Made by a program: the position numbers and the translations under genes. The notes beneath the pieces were generated by a model. The model worked only from the letters and a program-made list of their open reading frames with translations, did not search any database and was not told the origin of the DNA. Shown one piece after another: positions 10,500-23,306 of a stretch of DNA of 64,000 bases. Numbering within the stretch: the stretch's first letter is position 1; every line of letters starts with the position of its first letter. Source of the DNA: Epiperipatus broadwayi (Eukaryota; Onychophora; Udeonychophora; Euonychophora; Peripatidae); assembly GCA_028023455.1 (NCBI GenBank), contig JAQFVV010000042.1:7273922-7337921 (forward strand), in the 5' to 3' direction.

Positions 10500-13400
10500 C
10501 ATCAAATGTAGATTTATAAGATTTTTTTAATATAAATTGTCTATTGTCTGATGTTTTTTTTTTTTTATGATATAAGATGTTTTAAAAACTAGGAATATGA
10601 GAAATGCAAATTAGAATTTTCCATGCTATAAAGAAAAAATAATAGAACATAATGATAGTAGTTATTTCATTTTTCGGTAGAAATTCATTTAAAAACAGAA
10701 TGTATAGTTACAGGAGCAATTTCTTTTTAAAAAAGATGGATTATTTGAAAAAATTGAAATTGTAAATTCTTTTGCTACAAATTTAACTTATCTTTGTGGG
10801 TAAATTCAGAAACTGCTGAAAATACAACGATTATTTTTTTTATCTGCTTAGAAAATTTATTTTAGTATGGAGTTAAAATTTTGTTGTTTTGGATAGTTTT
10901 GTAGTGTTATATGAATTTCTATTTTATTTTTAATGGCGTCAGACAGTATTTAATATATATTTGGGGGAAGGGGTAATCTAAGAAAATAGCATGTTCATTA
11001 AAAAAAAAAGTAAATATTTTTTCATTGATTATTAGGCAATAGTTGATTGCCTTGCTTGGGTTAGTGCAGGGGGTGAACTCTTTCATTTTTGGTGCCCAAA
11101 CTTTTTATCAAGTGATTATTATTTTTAATGATTGTCAGAACGATTCATTCTGTTTAATTACTATGTAGAAATAGAATCAGATGCATTATTTTAAAGATTC
11201 ATTGCTTTAAAGAAAACTGAAGGGAGGAGGGGGATCTAAATTACTAAGAAATAACAAAGATATTAATCTTGCAGATTATGATTATGCATTTTATTTATCT
11301 GATATGTATAATGAGCACATATTATATAGTGATGCAAGACAAGATATTATATATTTATGTTTTGTTCAGTAAAGATAAAAAGGCTGTAATACTTTCTAAG
11401 TAATATTTTTATTTATTTCTGACACATTTTTACAATTTGATCTAGTTATTGATTCAAAAATATCAGAAGTATTAACAAGTGCATATTTAATAGGGTTAAA
11501 GAATCTAAATAGGGGATTGAGCATAATAGTCTCATTTATTTGCCAAAATTTAGATTATTTTTTAAAATTTACTTAACTGAGATCAATTCATAAATCTTAT
11601 CTGTTGAGTTTGCCATTTTATGACCATGCTTAAATATAAAGGTAAATATAAATAGCAGAAATAATCATGTTAGTGATGTTTGCACACATATGTCATTATC
11701 CCATTCAGTTGACTAAATTTGAATATTTTTGTTGTTGTTTTTTTTTTTTTTAGTTTATTTAGCTGAAAATTGATCTATACATTTCATTTCACAAATCCAT
11801 CAGTTTACTATTATGCAAAAATATTTATAAAATATTAGAAATTAAATAAATATTTTTAAAAAACACTAAACCTATTATTCGTTTTCTAACATGAATGGCC
11901 TGATCTGGCCAATAAGATAAATATATTAATATCAAAATTGTAAATGTGAAGATAATATAGCATATTAATAGTGTAAAGTTCATGATAATGCATTTCTAAA
12001 ATTGAGATGCTAGAATAAATTGTTAAGAGGATGGCAAACAATGTTTTTGTATTCTGTTGCCTTGCTATTCTACTTACCTTTAAATAGAGAAATTAATATA
12101 GATTTGATTTATTTTATAATTTAAACTTTATTAAGCATTTACATTGAAATTAAATAACTATTGAGCAGTATGATTTTTTTTTTAAAGTCTTGTGATAAAT
12201 TTTTAATTCTATTAAAGACATTGTTTTGAAATAGAATATATTAGTTGTAATTTATTTGAAATGACATACCTTTTGATTGGCTTGAAAGTCTTTTTGCAAA
12301 ACAAGTAATTTCCTTATACTATATATGTTTTAATGTAAGTGTATTTGCGTTCAGCATTCTAAACTTACTTAAAATATTCGATTTTATTTAATGTCTTTAA
12401 AGTACATTATTGCTAGAAAATTAACATATAATAAGTAATTATAATAACAAACAGGAAATTACATGCAAAATTACTTCAATTAGTGTAACATTTGAAATAT
12501 ATCATAGTTTACTTTATTATTCTTTTGTTTGTGATCATTAATAAAAACGTAAAAAGTTTCGGTTATTTAAAGAATATTTTTAAACTTTATTTATATATAA
12601 ACATAATGGGAAATATGAAATGGATTACACAAAAATGTGTTGCCTCAGTTGATAGCATTCTAGTTAGTTTAACAGTTGGGTTGATTTTCAAAAATAAATC
12701 CCACTTTCTGATTGATTATTCTCTGCTAATGAAAATAAAAATTGAAACAATTATCTTCACCCTGCTTTAGAATCATCTCCTGTAAGCTTGAATAATTGAT
12801 GGATATCAAATGGTACTGTGAGAAAATCTGCATTTCCAAATCAAATTCTGATTCTAGGATGAAAAAAACTGCATTTGGAAGTATAAGAAAAAAATGTTAT
12901 TGAAAATAAACATTAAATTTAAAATTAAATCTACAATTATTTTGATGCTTATTGAATTTGTTATATACATAGAGAAAAGTTTATATATGTATATAATAAA
13001 TGCTAAATATAGATATTAAATAGGTGATTGTTTTGATAAGAATAGTAATTATTAAATCCAGTATCTAGGATCCTTGGGAAAAAAGTGCTATTCAATATTT
13101 CAAATTAATTAATGGATTGTTTTTGTAAACTAAATGCAGTAGTTAAATAACTTGAGAAATATTATATTAATAGAAAATCACCAAACATATTACCATTAAT
13201 AAGTAAATGCACTCACATATACTATAGTAAGATAAATTTATTATGTTTATAATTATTCATAAAAAGAGATCAATTACTTTTAAATTAAATGCAAAATAAT
13301 TTAATAGCTAATCAAGATTGGTTAGACTAACCATTAATAAACTATAATATACCTTTTATAAGATCATAATGCTGTAGGATTTGTGCTTGAAATATATCCA

Positions 13401-13930
13401 TTAACTCATACAACTTAAAAATATAATTTTCTCATTTTAAAACTATTTTCATTAAACCTAATCTCCATCCAATTGTCCTTACATTTCTTAAAAATAATTG
13501 CTCATGTTTGTAATGCTTTCTATGAGAAGCAATAATAAATTGTTTTGAGGTAAATAAACATCAAGATAATCCACATGTGTCTGCTTAGCAAACTCAATTA
13601 GCTTTAACATATAACTAAATAAGTAATTTTTAAATTCAGAATTGTTTTCTAGGTGGATTTTTTTGATATATCAATCCTTATAATGCAGCTAATGACTATT
13701 CACTTGCTAAATATAGATTCTTGTATAAAGTAATAATCTATCATTAATAAAAGACAAGAAAGTTACTCAGTAATATGTTTTTTAAAAATCCAATCACAAA
13801 TTCCAAGTAGTAAATATTTTTAAAATTATTTATTTTTTGTTTCCACTTTTAGTAAAATCAAAAAGATAGCTGTTTAAAAAGTAGGTAGATTATCAAAGTG
13901 TAATGATGGTTTTTTGCTTGATTACTGTTC
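10500..13930. other. AT-rich stretch, nothing firm
   Basis: About 3.4 kb without a recognisable gene. At about 11067 the word CAGGGGGTGAACTC followed by TTTTTGGTGCCC resembles a hAT terminal inverted repeat, but no partner end was found. Open frames here, such as 12492-12770, have chance-like Ile/Leu/Lys-rich composition. Confidence 0.5.
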
Positions 13931-13937
13931 TCAGCAG

Positions 13938-14005
13938 CATAGCTCAGTATTGAGATTATCATATTCAAGAACTAGCATTCTCAGATTGAATCCAATTGAG
14001 AAAAG
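13938..14005 (+). repeat. tRNA-like sequence (SINE head or decayed tRNA)
   Basis: TAGCTCAGTAT (box A-like, from about 13940) and AGATTGAATCC (box B-like, from about 13983) are spaced as in a tRNA gene. Several box B positions deviate and the acceptor stem is not convincing, so it is probably a relic. Confidence 0.35.
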
Positions 14006-14009
14006 AAAA

Positions 14010-14885
14010 AAAAATCTTGGTTTAATTAACAGGGTTCAATCATATTGGTTCATAAAGGTTTGTAAAGAATTATAAACACTTATTTCAACTATACTATTAC
14101 TTTTAAGTAATAATGAAATTAAAGATTTTACTGTTGTTACCTCAGTGGAGTCTTCATGATCATTATTTTTTATCTAAAAGGCAGGTTTCAAATATTAAAT
14201 AAATTTTGATTTATTTAAAAACTCACAGTTTCTTTTCTCCTCAAAATAAAGTTGTTTTTTTTCATTTCTACTATTTGTATCTATATACATGTCTAATCTA
14301 TTGGGTTTTTTTAATGCATACCAATTTAACCTTCTATTATTAGTAATCATTCTTTATTCTTTTCATTAATTGTACATTGAGTCTTATCATTCAAATTTAT
14401 ATTTTTCATTCTCTTTATTTTTTATTAATTTTTTCTGACGTCCATATGTCTATCCTATATAAAGCTACATTCCAAAACATTAGAAAGATTTCTTTCTTAG
14501 ATCTAATTTCAATAAGCCATAAGATAATCTCATTCTTATTATAACTATTTATTCATTATAATTTCTATATCACATCTTCCACCATATTTAAGAGTATTAA
14601 TCTCCTATAACTTCTTGTTCATTGCTTACTCTTAATATGTTTTTATTATCAACTATTTTATTGCATTCATTTTATTTGCAGTTGATATCAACCAGGTTAT
14701 TAGTCAGTCTGTTACAATGAACTCGACAACCACCAAAGCTAATTTTATCATTTTCTTGCCTTACAGCTTTTTCTATATATTTTCTTTTTAAAAAAGATAG
14801 TTTATCATTACAAATATATTCCGATTTATATACATATTTCCTAATTAACATATTTTAATTTATACCTTCCTCTATATTTGCAATG
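14010..14885. other. AT-rich sequence, nothing recognised
   Basis: No coding frame, repeat copy or RNA gene recognised. Confidence 0.5.
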
Positions 14886-14890
14886 TTAAT

Positions 14891-15103
14891 TTAACCTATC
14901 AAATGTCTTTTCAAATACGTTGTAACGGTCAGAAAACGTGTCTCGTAAACATAGTGCAGAATTCGACCACCATACAGAACAGCAGCACCATCGAGTAGCG
15001 AAGCCACCCGTGGTACTGAGTTCGAACATAGTTTATCGGTTCCACAATACAATCCACGAAACAACGCATCTGATGCGACATTAGTAAATATTTCCTTAGG
15101 CAC
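14891..15103 (-). CDS. Coding-like segment of unknown identity, strand uncertain
   Basis: A G+C-richer block is open for about 70 codons on the minus strand, including a run LLDGAAVLYGGRILHYVYE and a stop at the low-coordinate end. The plus strand is also open across much of it, ending TVVRDMQETHDFILELANN at about 15162, and that frame reads at least as naturally. I do not recognise either product. The segment stands out from the AT-rich flanks and could be an exon of a host gene or part of an unrecognised element. There is no convincing start codon in either frame. Confidence 0.25.
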   Translation of the reverse strand: MPKEIFTNVASDALFRGLYCGTDKLCSNSVPRVASLLDGAAVLYGGRILHYVYETRFLTVTTYLKRHLIG

Positions 15104-15757
15104 GGTGGTCAGGGATATGCAAGAGACTCATGATTTTATTCTCGAGTTAGCCAATAATTAAACTAATATTAATTAAACATTCATATTTACATAATCGAGG
15201 AAATATATAGAATGGATATCGAATAAATGAAACGTAACTGCAGACGTATAGTTTAAAATTATTTATTCACACATTTTAATAAGACAATCATTTACTAATA
15301 ATATTTTATTGATTCAAAGCTTCAGTAGTGGGATTTGCGACATGATTATATTTTAAAGAATACATTTATTTATTTAGACATTATTTTATATTGAGGACTT
15401 CAGTAGCGGTATTTCCGATACTGTAATGTTTAAAAAAGGAATTCAATTATTTAAAGGTGTCATCTAGCTACCTAAAATTCTCGAGTAAGTATTTCTAATG
15501 CATGCCTTGGGGAATTTATACCTTTGCAATGCAAGAGTCTAAAGTAAGATTTAAGAGTAGCGGCGGACATATATTTATTTAATTAAAATATTTATTTTAT
15601 GACTAAGGGCAAACATTTATTTGAGAGTGAATTATGAAGATAATGCAGAGGCGGAGTGATATATAGAATAATAAAACTAAGTAAAGGAACACGTGGTATG
15701 CTTTAGAAAGGCGATATGGAATGGCAGTATATCGAAACTGCAATGCCGTGAATGAGT

Positions 15758-15979
15758 TTATAAGAATGTCGGGCTGGTCTCTGCCATCGGCCTGACAAAG
15801 TAAGGTGTCACATAAGCATAACCAGGGACAAGCGGTCCGTGGCCCAGTTTGCCGGTTGGCTGCATGACATTGTCAAATCCTATGGGAGCATCCATTATGC
15901 CCGCTTGTGTAGGACGACTGGGGTTAATTTTAACCCTGAAGAATCCGGAAGTTTTACGGCAGAATGGGTCATCATGTCT
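15758..15979 (-). CDS. Candidate terminal exon of an unidentified gene (minus strand)
   Basis: Seventy-three codons are open on the minus strand from a possible acceptor (GTTACGTTTTAG, exon starting at 15979) to a TAA at 15758-15760. The composition is unlike the neighbourhood, with G+C-rich codons, many Pro and Gly, and few Lys, Asn or Ile. It begins RHDDPFCRKTSGFF, continues with GIMDAPIGFDNVMQPTGKLG and ends VRPMAETSPTFL. No transmembrane segment or known motif is evident. The opposite strand is also partly open, so a shadow frame cannot be excluded. I cannot assign a family. It lies in the same complex island as the segments at 14.9 and 16.7 kb. Upstream exons would lie at higher coordinates and were not identified. 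Confidence 0.4.
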   Translation of the reverse strand, partial: RHDDPFCRKTSGFFRVKINPSRPTQAGIMDAPIGFDNVMQPTGKLGHGPLVPGYAYVTPYFVRPMAETSPTFL

Positions 15980-16697
15980 CTAAAACGTAACACATGTATA
16001 CTGTATAAACGATTATGATGATATTTAAAATAGATTTCTAACTCGGCCCTACATTATCAACATTTACTAAAGAATGTTGGCGACTCTCAAAGAAATGTAA
16101 GTTGATGGAATTATTCATTAAGATTTAATATATACAAAACATATCTAAACTGGGAGTTATTACAACTAATATGCCAGCCATTTGTGAAGTTGTAGACCCC
16201 TACATTACAATAAATGAAGCATTGAATGCGTGTCGATTTATATGAAAGTTAAGTTAGTTATGAAAGCAAATATTAATGAAAATTTGACACGCATTCATTG
16301 TTCCAAGCGATCATAGATTTAAACTTTGAAAATTGAGACAATTATGAGCAGGCAATAATTAAATAATAACTATAGATAAAATGTAGATTTGAGAAATACG
16401 CACCCAAGAAAGATAGAGTGAGGTAAGCTAGATTATTAGAGAAATTTACACATTAAATTAATTATTCAATTTTAGTTATACAAATGATAGTTTTTACATT
16501 TTATAATTTAGATAAGTATTATGAAGAAGAGCTATAGCATATTACTAGAGTACTCTAGAGTTTGAACACAGACAGGTACCTGTTTTATAAGAAGTTTTCT
16601 GATTCCATTAGTTTAGCAGCAAAAAGTTCACGAATGGCAATTCTTTCTTGTATTTAGATATTTCATTTAATTTCACAGCAGCAGCAGCTTTTTTCAT

Positions 16698-16809
16698 TTA
16701 TTTCAGGCAGCAGATCTTCATGGTGAATTTATGACGGGCAATGGAAAGTTTGGCATCCGATAGGCCATCTCCCGATGGAGAATAATCTAGGTGCTTTACT
16801 CGGTCATAC
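16698..16809 (-). CDS. Candidate short exon (minus strand), product unknown
   Basis: A short minus-strand open stretch follows a fair acceptor (TTTGTTCCTGCCAAG) and ends at a TAA at 16698-16700. It reads YDRVKHLDYSPSGDGL, then AKLSIARHKFTMKICC. The composition is protein-like compared with the surrounding DNA. At 37 codons it is too short to identify. On the plus strand the same region has a pyrimidine-rich TTTATTTCAG acceptor-like site at about 16696-16705, so the coding direction is not certain. Confidence 0.25.
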
Positions 16810-17458
16810 CTTGGCAGGAACAAATTATTTTATATTTTGGAGACTCAGTGCTCGAGAGCAAAGCTAAAGTTTAAGTGAATGACTCCAGCAAGTCTAAGAT
16901 GGCCTCTTTTCTTATCTTGATCTCTCACATTTTTGTTAAGATATTTTTAGGTTCTACTTAATCTGCCCTGAGGATAATCAATGCTTTTTGTTGGTTTTTA
17001 ATTAAAGAAAGCTGCCGTTCTATTGTTTACAGTTTACATTTACTAATTACATTTTGGGGAATTTTTCTTTAATTTATTATCTATCACTGACTGATGCTTT
17101 TAAATTTCAAAAACAAAAAGGGAACATAAGATTATTTTAACTTTTAATTAAATATTACATCAGATTTTTTTAGAATTATTATTAAACGAAATTTAAACAA
17201 AGCAATAAATACGAACTTTATAATCCAAAATAAATGATTAAAATTATACAAAATTATATAACTAAAAGAAATCTAAATGATATTATTTTATCCCCATTTA
17301 TTGCCTTTAATTTGAGATCGAAATGTGTGCGTGTTTATGCTGAATTCTACATATATTTATCCATTTTAATATTGCTACACACACAATTCAATACCAAAAA
17401 GTTTAAATTTGGGCGGGATAGACCGGTCAGTGAGAGACGACAGAAAAAGGTGTAACTT
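16810..17458. other. Moderately complex sequence without a recognised gene
   Basis: An open frame at 17234-17455 is mostly Ile/Tyr/Leu/Lys and is not persuasive, though its last 19 codons (KKFKFGRDRPVSERRQKKV) are less AT-driven. Nothing here is identified. Confidence 0.4.
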
Positions 17459-17478
17459 AAGATTCGAATACGAATCTT
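17459..17478. repeat. Perfect 8-bp stem-loop
   Basis: AAGATTCG and CGAATCTT enclose a 4-nt AATA loop. It has no resemblance to the histone 3' stem-loop. Role unknown. Confidence 0.5.
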
Positions 17479-17479
17479 A

Positions 17480-20400
17480 CTGTTTCAACGTTAAATATTA
17501 ACATCTCTCTATCTCAATAGATCTCACTACATATCTCATACCTAAATTTTTCTAAATCCAAACTACTTTTTGATAGGAACATGTTTAAATCTATTGGAAA
17601 TATATCTAGTCAAAATTCTTATCAATTTCTTAGCTGCATGTGATGTTAAGCTAATTGTTTTAAGAAAAACCTCATGTAAAAAAATTTTGTCACTCTCCTG
17701 AATTTATTATTACAAATGTCAATTGATTCTCTCAAACTTTTTTACCCCCAAACCTTTAATGATTTAACTCATTGACTTTCTATCCTGTGTTAATTTTTAT
17801 TTTTTTCTTCATCATTGAGCATCCTATTCAATTTATTCTAATTGATTTTCAGTTAATATAATTGAAAGCTTGCTATTTCAAATCATTTTATTTTTTCATT
17901 GACTCTATTGTCTTTACTAATGTAGTGTAATATATTCTCTAGGTAACTATTTTCGATTTTTTTTACGCTTGAATGTAAACATAATTTGCATTTATATTGT
18001 ATAAACAGTCATTAGATTGACATATATGTTAATTTAAAATTTATGATTGATTAATTTTTTTTTTTTTTCAGTTGTTTGTATGTCTGTAATCTACAAGTAA
18101 ATTTGAAATTTGTCTGTTTTTTGTAAAAATTAACAAATTTATCTAATAAAAATTTATAATAATTGAAGGCTTTTTTTTTTTTAAACTAAGATTTTTAATA
18201 ATAACTTCTAGCAAATGTTATATCACTCAAATGTTATCTTTATTTTACTATCAAATGCCCCGACCAATAAAACCATTCAGTTATTTTTAAATATATATAG
18301 TTTTTAATTAGTGTGAGGCACTACTATCTGATCAGTGACAAACTATTTATTTTAATATTTTTAACAAAGAGTATATATAATTTCTTTTTTTTAAATTTTT
18401 ATTTATATATTAAAGCATTATATCTTAATAATATTGGACTAATTTATGTAGTTCTGGAAAATCATGTTATGAGGGTGGCAAGCACTGGCAATATTTCCTG
18501 TATTTCCTTATAATTCTCTCCTTTTTAATTATTTTATCTGCTTTTGAGTAGAAATGTATATAAAATGAAGAAAAATCTCTGCATTTAAAAAGTGGCAGTA
18601 TAGGTTTACATTAATAACCTTATAGCATAGTGATTAGTGTGTCCATGTGTAATGATCATGGTTGAAGTGAAGTTTGGAATTTTTTTTAAATTATGAAATC
18701 CTAAATGGGTTAGTCAAATGAATGTCATTGAGTGATCATAAAAACAAAATATTGGTAATATGATGCTATCTTTATTCCTTGTAGAAAGATATTATAGCTA
18801 CTTGCTTCTGATTTATCTTTACCTTACCATCATCTTAATTTCTAGCTTTATTTATGAAATTTTTTTGTTCCATTTTTTTTTTAATAAAAGAAATATATTT
18901 TAATTTTGGTCTTAGATAAAATCAACTTTTTTTAGTAAAAAAAACAAACAACTTGATTATCTTGAATTGTTTTGAAAATTGTATCAGGATTAGGATTACT
19001 AGAAAAAGTTGAATGTCTGAAGCTATATATTTTTTTTTATTCCCTTCAATAAACCATAAAATAGTATTTTTATTCATAATTTTATGTAGTATAGTATGTA
19101 ACAATTTCTTAATATTTTTGATAATAATTAGTAAAGTACACAAAAGTATGCTTTATTTTATAAAACAAGTGCTTAATATAAATGTGTAATTGATATTAAT
19201 TGTTCTGTGATTTTATTGAATCCTAAATGCATTAGTTAAATTTCCTTCCTATAAATAATTTTTTTAAAATGTGTATTATTTAAAAGAATATTAATACAAA
19301 ATTTTTATTATTTAAGAAGTATGCTCATGGGTTGTATTTATAGGAAAAAGAAAAAAAAAATGACAAAAATAATTATTACTGAAAAAAAATCGTGAAGAGG
19401 GGGTAATTTTGAAGTGAAGCAAAAGTTTTTATGTGTTTGTATTAGTGATCAGTGTATGCAATACTAAATATATCTTTCCAATTTTGTCAATGTATCCAAG
19501 CATTCACTTGTGGATGATTACAGCATGGTAAAATTGAGATGAGAGTTGCATTGACAAAAAAAAAAAAAAAAACTTGAAAATATATAAAATAAATATTTTT
19601 GATTGGAAGAAAATATAGGTGACAAAATTTATGTTTATAAATTGTGAAATGTATTGTGTTGATTTTTAAATTGAAAATCAATTTTATTGACATTGTAATG
19701 AATTTTTGATTACCTAATATATATAAACATGCATATTTTTAAAGACATTTTAAATGTGCTAGTTGATTTATGTAACTAATTATAAAATTTTTATAATAAT
19801 AATAGTTGCTGTTAATGGTTATTTGGTCTTCAAGATATTTATTACTTTAATCATTGGATTTTAATTACTCCCTTCTATATAAATAAGTAGATTTTATTAA
19901 TAATTTAATTAATTATATAATGAATTTTTTGTGAAGCAATTGTAAATCACAATTAAGCAAAAATGTATTAAAAACTTTAGCTAGTATATATAGCATTTTA
20001 CTTAATCTCTATATAAATGACTTACTTGTTTATACATTTTTGCTTAATGACATGATATGAAAAAAAAAATGTTTGTGCTAAATAAAAGAGAAATTAAATA
20101 CTGCTGATAAGAACTATTTCCTTTTTCTCTACTCTCCCATATTTTAATTTTTGTCTGGTAATAGAAATCAAATTATGATTTATATATATTTGCGCACATT
20201 ATATAAAATAGACAACCACTGCATTGTGGCATTGATGGCATAAATTTATAGCATCATCACGAATTTATAACATCAAAGACACATCATAAAAAATGCAACT
20301 TTCTAAAACTGCACATGCCCATATCTAAATGATTGTCATTTGGATTGACTTCATAAGTTTAAACTAAATTTGTAGAATTCTAGTAGTTGATTGTAGTAGT
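17480..20400. other. AT-rich stretch, nothing recognised apart from one tRNA-like site
   Basis: Poly-A/T runs dominate. Short open frames such as 18922-19143 and 19487-19693 are Ile/Lys/Phe-rich and chance-like. Confidence 0.5.
18621..18690 (+). repeat. tRNA-like sequence
   Basis: TAGCATAGTGA (18623-18633) matches the box A consensus at 10 of 11 positions. GGTTGAAGTG about 37 nt later is box B-like. The stems are poor. Probably a SINE head relic. Confidence 0.35.
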
Positions 20401-20402
20401 GT

Positions 20403-22013
20403 TTGTCAATATTTGTTATATGTTCTGAAATTTTTACTAATTTCAAAGATAACAATATTAGTAAAGTTGTAGAAACCAAAGACAAAAACATTAATTTCAA
20501 AGATGCTGATATTAACAACATTATAGAAACTAAAGACAAAAATAATAAATATATCAATGAAGAAATCCTCGTGGACAGTGAAAAATCATAACCAAAAACT
20601 GAAAAGAAAAAAGATGAATATTCACAAAAAATTATTTCCTCAAACTACCAATGAAGACAAAAAGCTATGAATAATTTCATATGACAAGAAAACAATGGAC
20701 AAAGATATCCAATGTAATTCCAAAAAAAAAAAAAAAACCTCAAATTACCCTGAAATTAAAATGTCAACATTGTCACAAATCAAAATAATTATTGGTATGA
20801 AACACTTAATAATGTGAGGATGCCTAAAACATTAATATTTGTCCTTTGTATTCAGATTGTGTTGAGCTCTAGATGAAGTAGGTTTAATCAATAAAAACAA
20901 ATGTTTCATTGTTATCAGCAAAGCATTTTTTGGTGATCATATACTACAAAAGACAAAAGTAAAGCAAAAAGCTTTATTCTCATATTAATTAGAAATAAAA
21001 TCTACTTCATTTTTAAAGACTCAAACCCTGCCATCACAGGAAAAATAATATAAAGACCTATGTAATTTGACCACCAAACATTTTTCAAAGCCTTAGAAAA
21101 TATTGCAACTGTCCATGAATTAAAAAAGTATAGTAATTTAAATTGGCAATAAAACTTTTCAAACAGTTTTGGTTTTTTTAAAGATGGGAAAAATTAAAAC
21201 ATCTGAAATCATACTGTATATAGTCATGATTGATAGATTTCCATGGATTGCACATCAAAAGAAGACTACCTAGCTGTTTTAAATACTGCAGATCAGTAAT
21301 ATCATATTCAATTGGCTAATGAATAAATTACTATTTGTGGACTTCTTAACAGAACTGAGCACAATTGCCCTATAATCCTTAACGCATCATGGGCTTGAAT
21401 TGTGACCCAAGAGAATAACATTTCAGAGTCTCTCATATTGAGAACAATGATGATATGGTTTAAACAGACCAATAACAAACAATCTAATGTGACTTACTTT
21501 ATTAATTACAAATCTAAAAGCATAAATCAAGAAATCAAAAGCTTCCATAGTGCAATTAATATCAAAATAATCAGCTCACACCCCTAATGGGTCAAATATA
21601 TTATCATCTGAAATAACATTTGAGGATGAGGAAAAATCATTCTCCAAAGAAGAACAAATGAGTTCTATAAAAAAAAAAAAAAGAAGGCAAAACACCAAAA
21701 TAAAATAAAAAAAAGAATTATAATCCAGATGACGAGACAAAACATAAAAATAAGAAACAAAAAAATTCCAACAACCCTGATGATGAGACTATATAATTTC
21801 AGCTCACTATTTTCATTGTACGACACACAGGCTAGTAATGATAAAAAATTTGCAACCCTTAATGTTATGAGACTAAATACCTGGCCAAAAGTGCATAAAT
21901 ATATCATTTTTAATAGGATATCTTTTGATATATTAGCAGATACTGAAATAAAATTTAGTCACTGTGCTAATATTGTACCAATCAGACTTGTATGTACATT
22001 TAACAAGAGTTAG
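20403..22013 (+). pseudogene. LINE 5' part: possible ORF1 and start of the endonuclease
   Basis: A run of degenerate plus-strand coding. Near the start two related 18-residue units (FKDNNISKVVETKDKNIN and FKDADINNIIETKDKNNK) form a 54-bp tandem repeat. A KLKCQHCHKSK stretch and a later CGLLNRTEHNC stretch look like decayed cysteine knuckles of an ORF1. A lysine-rich NPDDETK-containing repeat follows near 21730. At about 21840-21980 the frame FATLNVMRLNTWPKVHKYI then ISFDILADTEIKF resembles the start of an apurinic-type LINE endonuclease (FDI..xTE box). The expected continuation (RGGT box) is found at about 25463. The ORF1 assignment is tentative and the endonuclease start moderately supported. 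Confidence 0.45.
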
Positions 22014-23107
22014 AGCCTAAACAAAAGTACCCTGAAACCAATCATGCCTGAGATACATAGGTCAGGAGCAATCATGACTTCTGCCCTACTTGCTCATTCT
22101 CTAAATCTCTAACATTATGAACAATCTCTCTGATGATAACAAAAGGAATTTCATTCATTCCAGTCTCGGAGACACAGGGGAGAGACAAGAGATCTTCAGG
22201 AAAAATGTGGCATTAAGATAAGATTAGTGACATGCTACCAACTAGCATGAGATTAAGAGGATCAAGAATTATATGTAATGCAAACTTAAATGATGTATAT
22301 GCATACATTAAGACAAAGAATTATTGACATAGTAATTAATTATGAACTATTAATAATTTATTAATAAATTAATGAGAGATTGAATACTTAAGTAATGATT
22401 AATATAAATTTTATAAATACAAATGATAAATCGATTTATATGTGATATATAAGTTAATAAAATCTAGACTTCACATAATTACTAGCAATGATTTGCATAC
22501 TCCAAGTTATGTAGTGTTACTAGACATTATAGAATATGAATTACAATGATGAAAGAATACGCAAATAGAAATTGAATATATGACGTATACTCAGGACAGT
22601 ATGGCTTAATATGCTAATGAAAGGAGATATAAAGCAGATTTATAATCTTAATGCTATGATACATAAATGGCAATTAATGACCTTAAGATACATATACACG
22701 AAATAGAACCTTATTTATATAAACCATATTTGAATTATGGTTTATCATGATCATGCATTGAAGATGCATTTTATAGATATTACAAGCTTTATTTGGTCAA
22801 TAATTATACGTTATATCAATCATTTGGAGTGAATAAACATTTGTTTGCTTAATTAGCTACATAATGCTGATTTGACAGAACCACTAAATGTTGTTTACTA
22901 GTATATTTAAAAATTGTTTAAATAAGAGAGCAGCTAGATGACATTTCTAATATAAAATAATAATAAATAGAGAATGGTTTACAGATGTCACAGTATTACG
23001 ACTTATAGATATAATAAGACAATATAAAATATTAATCATAAGTTGGTGGTATTGACTAAAGTGATAGCACTAGAAGTATTGAATCCACTTTGGGACGAGA
23101 GGTTTCA

Positions 23108-23306
23108 TCAATGATTAATGGATGCGAGAGTCTGCCTGCATTTGTAACAGGGTGGTACTTGAGGAGGTGGTTGGTAGGGGGTGCCATTGTCTGGGTTTTT
23201 TAATGTTATCCCATGCAGAGCCTCACTACAACCTGACATTGTTCTGGAGTCTGTGTTTCCGACCCCCATTTTGGAATAAGCCATGAAAAGAAATAATCCA
23301 GGACCT
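23108..23306 (-). CDS. Candidate terminal exon, product unknown (minus strand)
   Basis: From an acceptor-like ATTAATATCCAG the minus strand stays open for about 65 codons to a TGA at 23108-23110. It includes FLFMAYSKMGVGNTDSRTM, a Pro-rich segment PYQPPPQVPPCYKCRQ with a CxxC-like pair, and the end LASINH. Codon composition is mixed, in contrast to the AT-rich flanks. I do not recognise the protein. A proline-rich tail with a cysteine pair is seen in many unrelated proteins and is not diagnostic. The interval may lie inside an insertion in a LINE, which would make it part of a mobile element rather than a host gene. Confidence 0.35.

Noticed and set aside
11060-11110. hAT-like terminal inverted repeat (CAGGGGGTGAACTC...GGTGCCC)
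   Set aside because: No matching opposite end, no 8-bp duplication and no transposase nearby.
12492-12770. 92-codon open frame with a hydrophobic start
   Set aside because: Ile/Lys/Leu/Phe-rich composition as expected by chance in AT-rich DNA, with no motif. A signal-peptide-like start is common in such frames.
18922-19143. 73-codon minus-strand frame
   Set aside because: Low-complexity Ile/Lys/Leu sequence with no family resemblance.
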